NCBI RefSeq assembly: GCF_015550595.1
Contig: NZ_JADNBB010000042.1
Span: 1-41,021, forward strand
DNA: 41,021 bases
Source: Parabacteroides goldsteinii
GTDB taxonomy: Bacteria; Bacteroidota; Bacteroidia; Bacteroidales; Tannerellaceae
Reading direction: 5' to 3'
The position numbers and the translations under genes were made by a program. The notes under the pieces are model-generated. The model was given only the letters and a program-made list of their open reading frames with translations, was not told the origin of the DNA and searched no databases. Positions 1-8,200 of this stretch are shown one piece after another; within the stretch, counting starts at the first letter, position 1; each line of letters begins with the position of its first letter.

Positions 1-116
1 AAATGAATGATTAACAAAAAATCCTCATGGTTGATAAAGGCCTTTAGCTTTTACGCTATGCGGAAATTAGTACAACATAACGGATTATCTTTTCTTTCAC
101 TTTCATAATTCTGCTA

Positions 117-124
117 CAAAAATA
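117..124 (-). promoter_or_regulatory. Possible Bacteroidota -7 box
   Basis: On the minus strand this reads TATTTTTG, which fits the Bacteroidota -7 consensus TAnnTTTG. A 16-codon ORF (MKVKEKIIRYVVLISA, 56-106) starts about 10 bases downstream, too close for a normal leader, so its translation is doubtful. Any real target gene lies beyond the left edge. The -33 element is not convincing. Confidence 0.25.
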
Positions 125-168
125 GAAAGTTTATTTTGCAACACAATTGCAAACGCGAGAAATATAAT

Positions 169-203
169 AAAAAAAACCGGCCGAGAGGCAAACTCTCAGC
201 CGG
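169..203 (-). terminator. Rho-independent terminator or attenuator, minus strand
   Basis: An 11-bp stem (177-187 with 193-203) is followed, on the minus strand, by a run of eight or more T. The single imperfect pair becomes a G-U wobble only in the minus-strand RNA, which supports leftward transcription. No large gene lies just upstream. Together with the nine-codon ORF before it, this looks like an attenuator for a gene left of the window (inference). Confidence 0.5.
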
Positions 204-211
204 GCTGCTGG

Positions 212-241
212 TCATGGTATTAGCATTAGTGGTCTACTCAT
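212..241 (-). CDS. Possible leader peptide MSRPLMLIP
   Basis: A nine-codon ORF (M-S-R-P-L-M-L-I-P-stop) ends eight bases before the terminator stem at 177-203 on the same strand. The order of short peptide then terminator is that of ribosome-mediated attenuation; the codons include Leu, Ile and Pro. No Shine-Dalgarno helps, since many Bacteroidota genes lack one. The regulated gene is outside the window, so this is only a suggestion. Confidence 0.25.
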   Translation of the reverse strand: MSRPLMLIP

Positions 242-568
242 TCTGATTATACAAGCAAATGTTTGGTTAGGTCAAATAATTTATAAACAAAAATTCTAAG
301 ACTAAAATAAAATAAAGTTCATCCATTCTAATGCTTTCTCTCTTTCATTGAGATATGCGAATTTACTACACAAAAACGGGACTTTTATTTCGCATATAAG
401 GTATTTTGGCCTGTAGCTATTTCTCATTCGTATATACACGATATCTATCTGACGGATATTCGAAACACAGGCATTGCCCCAAACAGGTTTGTTGCGTTTT
501 CCGAAACAAAACATCTTGTATATTGTTTATTTAATGAACATATATATTTTTAAAAGGGAGAATTGCTA
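242..568. other. AT-rich intergenic region
   Basis: No convincing gene. A 70-codon minus-strand ORF (302-514) has no domain-like character, no recognisable start signal and unusual composition, and I do not call it. The last 20 bases hold the ribosome binding site (GGGAG at 556-560) of the next gene. Confidence 0.5.
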
Positions 569-1393
569 ATGAATGCAGATGTATTAAATACAAACCTGAT
601 CGAGGTGATGAAAAATAAAATACCCGACGGAGTAAACCTCGCGAATACTCTTATGGATATTCTATATATAGGAAAAGAAGCTGTGTACCGCAGGTTACGC
701 GGTGAAGTTCCTTTCACACTCAACGAAGCTTCCATCATTTCAAAGAAACTGGGGGTTTCTCTGGACCAGATCGTGGGGATAAGTTATACTAATAACGCAA
801 TGTTCGACCTGAATCTTTTACATTATTCAGATCCTATCAAAACGTATTATACTCTTCTTAACCACTATCTGAAAGTGTTTGAGTCGCTACACGACGATCC
901 GACTTCGGAGTTGAGTACTGCGTCAAACATGATACCACAGACTTTTTATCTGAAATATGAGAACTTGTCAAAGTTCCGCCTATTCAAATGGATGTATCAG
1001 AATGAGAAAGTAAATTGCGTAAAATACTTTTCAGAGCTAAATATCTCTGATGAGTTGAAACAGGCACAAAAGGATTTTGTGAATGCTACCTTATATATAC
1101 AAACAACAAACTATATATGGGACAGCATGATGTTTTTCTATCTGGTAAACGATATTAAATATTTTGCAAGTATCCATCTTATTACTGATGAGGAAGTAAT
1201 CAAACTACAGGAGGAACTCCTACAGTTACTGGACGACTTGGAGAATATCGCATCCAAAGGGAAATTCGAAACCGGAAAAGATGTACATATTTATATATCC
1301 AACATCAACTTCGAAGCGACTTACAGCTATGTAGAGACTTCCAGTCTGCAACTAAGCCTGATCCGGATATTCTCACTCGATCACTTCGAGTGA
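569..1393 (+). CDS. Putative helix-turn-helix regulator, C-terminus cut by a frameshift
   Basis: The start is placed at ATG 569, about eight bases after GGGAG; a TTG six bases upstream is the alternative. The product is 274 residues. The first 70 contain a helix-turn-helix-like region (KEAVYRRLRGEVPFTLNEA then ISKKLGVSLDQIVG) resembling BetR/XRE-type DNA-binding domains. The remainder is helical with no motif I can name. The frame closes at TGA 1391, but a coding-like tail continues in another frame from 1362 to 1526, so the natural protein was probably about 45 residues longer. DNA binding is inferred from the N-terminus; the target is unknown. The gene stands alone and converges on thi4. 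Confidence 0.65.
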   Translation: MNADVLNTNLIEVMKNKIPDGVNLANTLMDILYIGKEAVYRRLRGEVPFTLNEASIISKKLGVSLDQIVGISYTNNAMFDLNLLHYSDPIKTYYTLLNHYLKVFESLHDDPTSELSTASNMIPQTFYLKYENLSKFRLFKWMYQNEKVNCVKYFSELNISDELKQAQKDFVNATLYIQTTNYIWDSMMFFYLVNDIKYFASIHLITDEEVIKLQEELLQLLDDLENIASKGKFETGKDVHIYISNINFEATYSYVETSSLQLSLIRIFSLDHFE

Positions 1394-1526
1394 CAAAGAC
1401 ATGTGCAAAAGCATGAAAGAATGGATCCAGTCGCTAAGGAAATTCTCGACAATGATATCCGAAAGCGGTGAGATGCAACGAATACAGTTCTTCAAGAAAC
1501 AACGGGAGATCGTAGAGAAGATGTGA
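1362..1526 (+). pseudogene. Displaced C-terminal tail of the upstream HTH gene
   Basis: From 1362 a second frame is open and encodes a charged helical tail ending in QRIQFFKKQREIVEKM before TGA at 1524. It overlaps the end of the HTH gene and would join it by a one-base shift around 1376-1382. The amphipathic, coding-like character suggests it was the original C-terminus. An internal ATG at 1401 could alternatively make a separate 41-residue peptide. A sequencing error cannot be excluded. Confidence 0.5.
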
Positions 1527-1562
1527 CTTAAGACATGAGTTTTTATGTTACTATAAGTAAGA

Positions 1563-1605
1563 AAGGACGGAAACCCTGATAACAGGATAACCGTCCTTCT
1601 TTATT
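1563..1605. terminator. Terminator between convergent genes
   Basis: AAGGACGG (1563-1570) and CCGTCCTT (1591-1598) form an 8-bp stem followed by a T-rich stretch on the plus strand. It sits between the HTH gene tail and the convergent thi4 gene, so it probably ends rightward transcription. Confidence 0.6.
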
Positions 1606-1626
1606 ATAATACTTTCTTACTTCGTA

Positions 1627-2397
1627 TTATTTATCGAGCTTTTCGCAGATCAGCTCGGCAGCTTTCTTGCCGCTCATCAGCATACCGCCAAAGATAGGGC
1701 CCATACGGAAACTGCCGCTTACCCCGTTGGCTGCCATACCGGAAACGAATAATCCCGGATAGATTTCCTTTGTATTCTCTACCGTAGTCTGTTCGCCCAG
1801 CTCCACGTTCAGTGAACGTTCACCGATCACACCGCCTGTCGGGGTATTCAAACGGATATCGTTCTTACGGGCAACTGTGCGTGCCACTTCGCAGTCGTGT
1901 CCTGTACCTTCCAGTACGGCTTTTGCCATAATAGTCAGCGGGTCTACATGCATACCCTCACGGATAACAGGGGCCCAGTTTACAACAACACCGGCTACGG
2001 CGTCGTTATGGAACACTACATCTTCCACCGAATAGCAATTGAAGATAGTAGCACCCGCTTTGGTTGCCTGATAGATCAGGGCGGAAGTTGTATGAACCGA
2101 GTCCATAATATAAGTACCGTTACCGGCATCGTGATAAGTAACGCCCAGTTCCTTCACGATCGGCATGGCTTCTTCCTGCACAACAATATCATTAAACATC
2201 ATGGCACCGCCCCACATACCTCCGCCGGGAGCCAGTTTACGGTCGAAAAGTGCCACTTTCTTACCGGCTTTAGCCAGATAATAAGCTGCTACGATACCGG
2301 AAGGACCACCACCTACGATAGCCACGTCAATTGATAAGTTGCTCTTCAGTTTTGCAAAATAAGAGTCAATAATCCCTGTTGAAACGATTTGTTCCAT
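1627..2397 (-). CDS. thi4: Sulfide-dependent adenosine diphosphate thiazole synthase (Thi4)
   Basis: Thi4-family protein of 256 residues that makes the thiazole moiety of thiamin from NAD, glycine and a sulfur source. The N-terminal Rossmann motif is DVAIVGGGPSG (24-34), followed by LFDRKLAPGGGMWGG and a C-terminal FAD/NAD-type segment (GLFVSGMAANGVSG, 215-228). The suicidal yeast enzyme gives up a cysteine sulfur; in the matching place (GMHVDPL) this protein has His150, as in archaeal enzymes that use free sulfide catalytically. It is therefore predicted to be a true catalyst in a sulfide-rich anaerobic niche. A TPP riboswitch lies directly upstream, which independently supports a role in thiamin synthesis. 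Confidence 0.92.
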   Translation of the reverse strand: MEQIVSTGIIDSYFAKLKSNLSIDVAIVGGGPSGIVAAYYLAKAGKKVALFDRKLAPGGGMWGGAMMFNDIVVQEEAMPIVKELGVTYHDAGNGTYIMDSVHTTSALIYQATKAGATIFNCYSVEDVVFHNDAVAGVVVNWAPVIREGMHVDPLTIMAKAVLEGTGHDCEVARTVARKNDIRLNTPTGGVIGERSLNVELGEQTTVENTKEIYPGLFVSGMAANGVSGSFRMGPIFGGMLMSGKKAAELICEKLDK

Positions 2398-2424
2398 TAC
2401 AATAATAATTAGTGTTTAAACATC

Positions 2425-2451
2425 GGAGAGCACATAGAGGTTAAGCTCTCC
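2425..2451 (-). promoter_or_regulatory. Hairpin between the TPP riboswitch and thi4
   Basis: GGAGAGC (2425-2431) and GCTCTCC (2445-2451) form a perfect 7-bp stem in the thi4 leader, about 30 bases before the start codon. It lacks a strong T-run, so it is more likely part of the riboswitch expression platform (occluding the initiation region) than a plain terminator. This is inferred from position. Confidence 0.45.
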
Positions 2452-2472
2452 TTTATTTAGCAATTCTACCGA

Positions 2473-2547
2473 TTCTCCCTTCACGGCATTACCCGGGCAG
2501 GTTCTATGGGTATAATCTCAGCCTGTATATTAAGGCACCCCTATGAT
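2473..2547 (-). promoter_or_regulatory. TPP riboswitch (THI element)
   Basis: On the minus strand the leader contains, in order, GGGGTGCC, GGCTGAGATTATACCC, AACCTG, CGGGTAATGCC and AAGGGAG. These are the conserved elements of the thiamin pyrophosphate aptamer, including the CTGAGA core and the ACCTG-GGGTAATGCC arm. It precedes thi4 by about 75 bases and should lower its expression when thiamin pyrophosphate is plentiful. Confidence 0.95.
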
Positions 2548-2570
2548 AAGTCAGGGACAAAGATAGTAAA

Positions 2571-3212
2571 TTATCCGAAATGTGGCGGCCGCTTTTCCAT
2601 TTTCCGTTCAACAAAGCTTTTCATGAACTCTACGGTTTCGTCTACACCCAGTACGGATACGTCGATAGAGAAATTATAGGAAGAGGCTACGCCCCACTCT
2701 TTATTGGTATAATAATTATAGTAGGCGGCACGCGATTTATCCGTTTTCGCCATCAATTCTTTTGCCTGTTCCACAGTTACGGGCTGGTACTCGAGAATAC
2801 GCTGGATGCGGTTTTCCATATTATTATGGATGAAGAAACTCAGGCAATCCGGATCGTCCCGCAAGATATAATCGGCACAACGCCCTACCAGTATGCATGA
2901 TTGCTCGGCAGCCAGTTTACGGATAGCATCACTCTGAAACTTAAACAGCCCGTCGTTGGACAGGATATCGTTGTAAGGCGTAAACATCCCCATGTATGAA
3001 TACCCCATCGTAAAAGCATAAGACAATCCGCTCGAAGCGCGCTCGTCCGCCTTTTCGAAAAACTCTTCACTCAAACCACTCTCCTTAGCAGCCACAGCCA
3101 TCAGTTCCTTATCATAATAGGCGATACCCAATGCCTTAGCCAACTTCTGTCCTACCTCGCGACCACCGCTGCCAAATTGACGGCCAATAGTCAATATGAT
3201 CTTGTTATCCAT
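2571..3212 (-). CDS. Cytidylate kinase-like protein
   Basis: 213-residue P-loop kinase of the cytidylate kinase-like family. The nucleotide-binding loop is GRQFGSGGREVG (about 10-21), preceded by a short beta strand (IILTI). A conserved ILVGRCADYIL segment follows near residue 105 and a lid-like basic region (DKSRAAYYNYYTNKEWG) near 155. The family resembles Cmk but is a separate paralogue common in Bacteroidales and Firmicutes; its true substrate is not established. It lies between the thi4 riboswitch and the MATE gene on the same strand. Its stop is only about 25 bases upstream of the riboswitch, so it may share a transcript with thi4. Confidence 0.85.
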   Translation of the reverse strand: MDNKIILTIGRQFGSGGREVGQKLAKALGIAYYDKELMAVAAKESGLSEEFFEKADERASSGLSYAFTMGYSYMGMFTPYNDILSNDGLFKFQSDAIRKLAAEQSCILVGRCADYILRDDPDCLSFFIHNNMENRIQRILEYQPVTVEQAKELMAKTDKSRAAYYNYYTNKEWGVASSYNFSIDVSVLGVDETVEFMKSFVERKMEKRPPHFG

Positions 3213-3257
3213 AAATTATCAGATTTGATTATCCTGCGATAAATATACAATATTTTT

Positions 3258-4610
3258 TTAGTTTGCCGCATGTTTAAACTGCTTGAATTGATTAACCAGT
3301 ACAATTGCCGTAACTATTGTGGCGATCGTATCGGCCACGGGCATACTGATCCAGACCCCCAGGGTTCCGAAGAAACGGGGAAGGATAATCAGGCAGGGGA
3401 TCAGGAATAACATCTGCCGGGTAAGCGACAGGAAGATGGCTTTTTTCGACATGCCGATCGAAAGGAAGAAGTTTGTCGCCACCATCTGGAAACCGACGAT
3501 CGGAAAAACAGCAAACACGATATGCAGGCCAAACACAGCAGCTTTCACCAACTCGTCATCCGTAGTAAACATATTGACGATCAGTGTAGGGAACAACTGG
3601 CACAACAGGAAACCGGCCGTAGCCACCCCGATAGCCCACTTCATCGTCAGCTTCGTCACCTCCGTCACACGAGGATACAAGCGGGCACCGAAATTATATC
3701 CGGCAATCGGCTGCATTCCCTGATTGAAGCCCATAATGATCATCACGAACAGGAAGATAATACGGTTTACGATACCATAAGCACCGATCGCCATATCACC
3801 GCCATACTCCTTCAGTCCGCGGTTGATAAGGATTACGATCAGACAGGAACAGAGATTCATCAGGAAAGGGGACATACCGATATAGAGTATACCCTTGACA
3901 ATCTCCTTCCTTAATCTATAAATGCCTTTCTTAAAATGAAGCAGCTGCGTGGGACGCGAAAAATGGATAAACTGCCCTGTCAGCGAAATAACCTGCGATA
4001 TGACCGTTGCCCAGGCCGATCCCTTGATTCCCCAGTCGAAGCCGAAGATAAAGATCGGATTCAATACACAGTTGATCACGACCGAGGCCAGCGTGGCATA
4101 CATGGCCAGTTTCGGGAAACCGGATGAACGCAACACGGCATTAAGCCCCAGATACATATGAGTGATTACGTTACCATAGAGAATGATCTCCATATAGTCG
4201 CGGGCATACGCTATCGTGTTCTCGCTTGCCCCGAAGAAGTAGAGGATCGGGTCGAGCATAAACAAAAAAGCAAAGGTAAAGGCAAGCCCCAGCAGCACAT
4301 TCAATACAAGCACATTACCCAGCACCTTATTCGCACCGTCGTAATCCTTCTGTCCCAGTTTCACCGACACCAGCGTGGAAGCCCCCACACCTACCAGCGA
4401 ACCGAAAGCAGCCGCCAGGTTCATCAGCGGGAAGGTCAGGGCAAGACCGGAGATAGCCAGCGGGCCAACCCCATGACCAATGAAAATACTGTCTGCCATG
4501 TTATAAAGCGAAGAGGCTGTCATGGCGATAATTGCCGGAATAGCATACTGCGTAAGCAGTTTTCCAATACGTTCGGTACCCAGTACCAAGGGAGAGTTTT
4601 GTTTTGTCAT
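3258..4610 (-). CDS. MATE family efflux transporter
   Basis: About 450 residues with roughly twelve hydrophobic segments in two homologous halves, as in cation-coupled multidrug and toxin extrusion transporters. Typical family stretches are near the N-terminus (LGTERIGKLLTQYAIPAI; ADSIFIGHGVGPLAISGLAL) and in the second half (GFNQGMQPIAGYNFGA). The start is taken as ATG at 4608-4610; a TTG nine bases upstream is unlikely. Substrate cannot be predicted. It is divergent from the methionine sulfoxide reductase gene, with facing -7 boxes in the 76-base gap. Confidence 0.9.
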   Translation of the reverse strand: MTKQNSPLVLGTERIGKLLTQYAIPAIIAMTASSLYNMADSIFIGHGVGPLAISGLALTFPLMNLAAAFGSLVGVGASTLVSVKLGQKDYDGANKVLGNVLVLNVLLGLAFTFAFLFMLDPILYFFGASENTIAYARDYMEIILYGNVITHMYLGLNAVLRSSGFPKLAMYATLASVVINCVLNPIFIFGFDWGIKGSAWATVISQVISLTGQFIHFSRPTQLLHFKKGIYRLRKEIVKGILYIGMSPFLMNLCSCLIVILINRGLKEYGGDMAIGAYGIVNRIIFLFVMIIMGFNQGMQPIAGYNFGARLYPRVTEVTKLTMKWAIGVATAGFLLCQLFPTLIVNMFTTDDELVKAAVFGLHIVFAVFPIVGFQMVATNFFLSIGMSKKAIFLSLTRQMLFLIPCLIILPRFFGTLGVWISMPVADTIATIVTAIVLVNQFKQFKHAAN

Positions 4611-4627
4611 AAAAACCAATTGAAGTG

Positions 4628-4635
4628 CAAAGGTA
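4628..4635 (-). promoter_or_regulatory. -7 box for the MATE gene
   Basis: Reads TACCTTTG on the minus strand, a perfect TAnnTTTG match, 18 bases upstream of the MATE start. No clear -33 element. Confidence 0.4.
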
Positions 4636-4656
4636 CGGATATTTCCGATTAATTTT

Positions 4657-4664
4657 TACCTTTG
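4657..4664 (+). promoter_or_regulatory. -7 box for the fRMsr gene
   Basis: TACCTTTG, a perfect TAnnTTTG match, 22 bases before the fRMsr start codon. Together with 4628-4635 it makes a compact pair of divergent promoters. Confidence 0.5.
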
Positions 4665-4686
4665 CTTTACTATAATAGTTTAAAAG

Positions 4687-5181
4687 ATGGCAGAAAACTT
4701 GATCGTAAGCAATGGAAATAAAGAGCAGCAATACCAGACGCTGCTCCCGCAGATAGAGTCGTTACTGGCCGGCGAAACGGATGTTATTGCCAACATGGCC
4801 AATATCGCGGCAGCCCTGAAACAGACATTCGGTTTCTTCTGGGTGGGTTTTTACAGGGTAAAAGAAGATATATTGGTACTCTCACCTTTCCAGGGGCCAC
4901 TGGCCTGCACACGTATCCGCATCGGAAAAGGCGTTTGCGGTACGGCATGGAAAGAGGCACGTACACTGGTTGTACCGGATGTAGAGCTGTTTCCCGGTCA
5001 TATCGCCTGCAACTCCGCCTCCAAGTCGGAGATCGTGGTGCCTATTATCCATGATGGCAAAGCGGTCGGCGTACTCGACATCGACAGCGATACGTTGAAC
5101 AGTTTCGATGAAACGGATGCCTTCTATCTGGAAGCTATATGCCAAAGACTTGCGGCTACCTATCCGGCTAACACAAAATAA
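4687..5181 (+). CDS. msrC: GAF-domain free methionine-(R)-sulfoxide reductase
   Basis: 164-residue single GAF-domain protein. It carries three cysteines, Cys74, Cys84 and Cys108, in PLACTRIRIGKGVCGTAW and PGHIACNSASKSEIVVPI. The spacing of 10 and 24 matches the catalytic and resolving cysteines of E. coli fRMsr (84, 94, 118). The enzyme reduces free methionine-R-sulfoxide in the cytosol with thioredoxin-type electrons. The C-terminal GVLDIDSD motif is typical of the family. It is monocistronic and converges on the macroglobulin gene. The assignment is strong because all three cysteines are present. Confidence 0.93.
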   Translation: MAENLIVSNGNKEQQYQTLLPQIESLLAGETDVIANMANIAAALKQTFGFFWVGFYRVKEDILVLSPFQGPLACTRIRIGKGVCGTAWKEARTLVVPDVELFPGHIACNSASKSEIVVPIIHDGKAVGVLDIDSDTLNSFDETDAFYLEAICQRLAATYPANTK

Positions 5182-5226
5182 GGGAGAAACTAATGCATTC
5201 CTCCCTACTTAACAGTTAGTTTATGC

Positions 5227-8200
5227 CTACTCAACGACAACCTCTTTCCCTTCCGTATTCGCCCGGATCAGATTATCATACATCGCTTCACAATAGACCG
5301 GCGGCAGATAGAACCGTCCCGGATAGACGGCACAAAGGTTGATCTTTACCGTCACCTGGCGACCGGAAGGCAGCTGATCGATATAACTATACACCTTGTC
5401 ATCGCGGATATCCTGATAGTTGATACCGGCTGTCTTGCTGTCGGCTGCCCCTTCACCTAGGAAGCGGGTATTGAGGATTTCCCAGCCGGCTGGGAAGATC
5501 TCCGTCAACACCAGGTTGTTGTAACCACGTGCAGACGGGTTCTTTACGGTGACTACGCAGGCGAAGTTCGTTCCCTGCGGCAGCTTGGTGATATCTACCG
5601 CACGCCCCTCCTGATCGGTATAGCTGACTGCCATCGACAGGCCGTTGGCATAGGCTTCCTCCTTGCCTTGTGCCGGAACGCCTTCGGTGATGACACGGGC
5701 GAACAAGGTAGACTTGCCTGTATTCTTCAATTCTACGGAAGCAGAAGCTGCGGCCTTATCGAGCAAGACTTCCGTCCAGATATTTTTGGAAGTGCTTACC
5801 TTCTCGGTCGTTCCGCCACAGGCATAGGTAAAGTCCATCGTGCCGGACACCTTATATTTACTCATGTATTCGGAAATAGAAACAAGGGCAAAGGCCGTCG
5901 ACTGTGTACTCAGCCAGTCGTCCGACGAAAGCACTTTCGAGATATCGCGGGTCAGTATGGCAGCCTCTTTGCCATCGCCCAATAAGGTCAGCGTCATCAG
6001 CCGGATGGCTTGATCGCGCAAGTCGCTACCGAAAGTCAGGTCGTAACCGGAATAATCCGTTTTCACTTCCGTTGTTTTCTCTATCAAACCTTTCGCCACA
6101 TCGGTACGGCCCACCAACGCATAGGCGGAAGCCAATAGCCAACGACTCATCGGAGCCAGCGATTTGTTTTCCTTCAGACGGTTCATCGCCCCTACTTCGG
6201 GCACCTGCCCCAAGGCCAATACATATAAACGATAAGCCTGTGTCATTTCTTCCGAACGGGAATAGTAAGAGCTTACCGGCTTCCAGTCGCGGGCAACACG
6301 GCGCAGGTTATTCAAAACATTACGCTTCATCCCGTCGGGAACCAGGTATCCCTTCGCTTCGGCCGACAACAGGAAGTGGGTGGCATAGACTGTCCCCCAT
6401 CCGTTGCTGCTCGTACCACCGGGCCAGTAAGAGAATGCTCCATCTACGGTCTGGTAAGAACGCAGGCGGCGGATCACCTCTTTCACCGCATTTTCGGTCG
6501 TATTCTGTTGCTGCTTCGTCAAGGAGGCAAACTCACCTACATAGAGTTGCGGGAAGCCTTTCGATGTGATCTGCTCCACGCACCCGTGCGGATACCCGAT
6601 CAGGTATGACAGGCGGGAAGAAAGATTCAACGGCGGCACATCCGACATTTCCAGCGACAAGGAGTTGGTGCCCCCCATGCCGGGGAGCTTAACGGTTTCT
6701 TTCCAGGACTTACCGGCTTCGAGGGTAACAGGCAGCACCTTCACCTGCGGACGGCTGACGGAACGTATCTCGATATCGGTCGTGTAGACGGACTTGTCGC
6801 CCTTGCCCGATGCCGTAATAGTCACCCGACCGGCCCCCGGCCTGTCTTTTACCCGAATGCGGAACGAAGCCTGTTTGTCACCTATCTCAGTGAAGTTAAG
6901 CTGCCGGGTTGCCGAACCCAGTATCTCCATATTACCGGAACAACTGATTGACACAGTAACGTCACCTACCCCGTTTTCAGTAGCAAAGACGGTGGCCGGT
7001 ACGACCATCTCCTCTCCTACACCGATCACGCGCGGCAAAGTACCCAATAGCATGACCGGCTTACGTACGAATACGCTCTTGTCGGCATGCCCGTAAGCCT
7101 CACCGTTTCCGGCTACGACCATTACTTTGACACGACCGTTATAATTCGGCATCGTATAGATATGACGCTGCTGCTTCCCCTTCCGCAACAGGAACGGGCC
7201 TTCGAACCGCACCACCGGTTTGAAACGGTTGACGATGGCTTTCGGCCCTTTGTTCAGGGCATCGTCGCCACCTATACTGAACAGTTGCTCGATACGTCCG
7301 CCGTAAGCACCGACCACATAGTTATACATATCCCAGGTACTTACGCCCAATGCTTCACGGGCATTAAAGGCTTTCCAGGGTTCGGGTGTACGGAAGCGGG
7401 TAAGGTCGAGCAGACCTTCATCGACGATAGCCAGCGTATAAGCCATTTCGCGACCGTCCTTTTCCGAGACGACCACTTCGTATTTGGCTTCCGGCTTGAT
7501 CTCGTCGGGCACACTGATCTGCGGATACAGATGGCTTTCGGGAGAAGTCACCGTGAAAGGTACGACGCCGTACATACGGATCGGCAGGTCGTTCTGCGTA
7601 AGCCCGTGAGGTTGCAACAACGTGACGTAGACGTATGCATTCGGCTGCATCTCTTTGGTTACATCCAGCTTGATCGTTGTCTGCCGGTCGTCGCAGGTAT
7701 GTTCGGTAACGGATAGTACCTTCGTCCCATTCTCGATACTGACAACGGCACGGCTTCCTTTGGCGGACGGGATGGTGATAACCAGTTTCTCGCCCGGCTG
7801 ATAGTTATCCTTATCTGTTTTGAAGCTCAACATATTGGCCGACTCGCTACCATCGGCGTTGCGGCGTCCTTCGTTATACGGCCAGTCGAAATAGCTCATT
7901 ACTCCGGTGGAGTGTTTGCTTTCCTTATCCTTCACGGAGATAAAATAGGTACCCCATTCCTCGTTGCTGAACGAGAGCCGGAAGGTGCCCCGGCCGTTCT
8001 CGCCGGTACGGACGGTAAATTGCTTGACCGGCTTATTATAAGAATCGGATACGTAGTTAGCCAGGCTGCTGTTGTCCGAACTCCACCACCAGTACCAATA
8101 TACCTTATATACCTGCACATCCAGTTCCGTGTTTGCCTGCGGATTTCCCAGATAGTCGGCCGAAGCGACTTCGTACGTATAATTGCTTCCGGTATTCAAC

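Noticed and set aside
302-514. 70-codon minus-strand ORF near the left edge
   Set aside because: No ribosome binding site, no domain and unusual composition; the region looks like leader or intergenic DNA.
3319-4652. Plus-strand ORFs opposite the MATE gene
   Set aside because: Antisense to a clear transporter gene; low-complexity charged translations with no family character.
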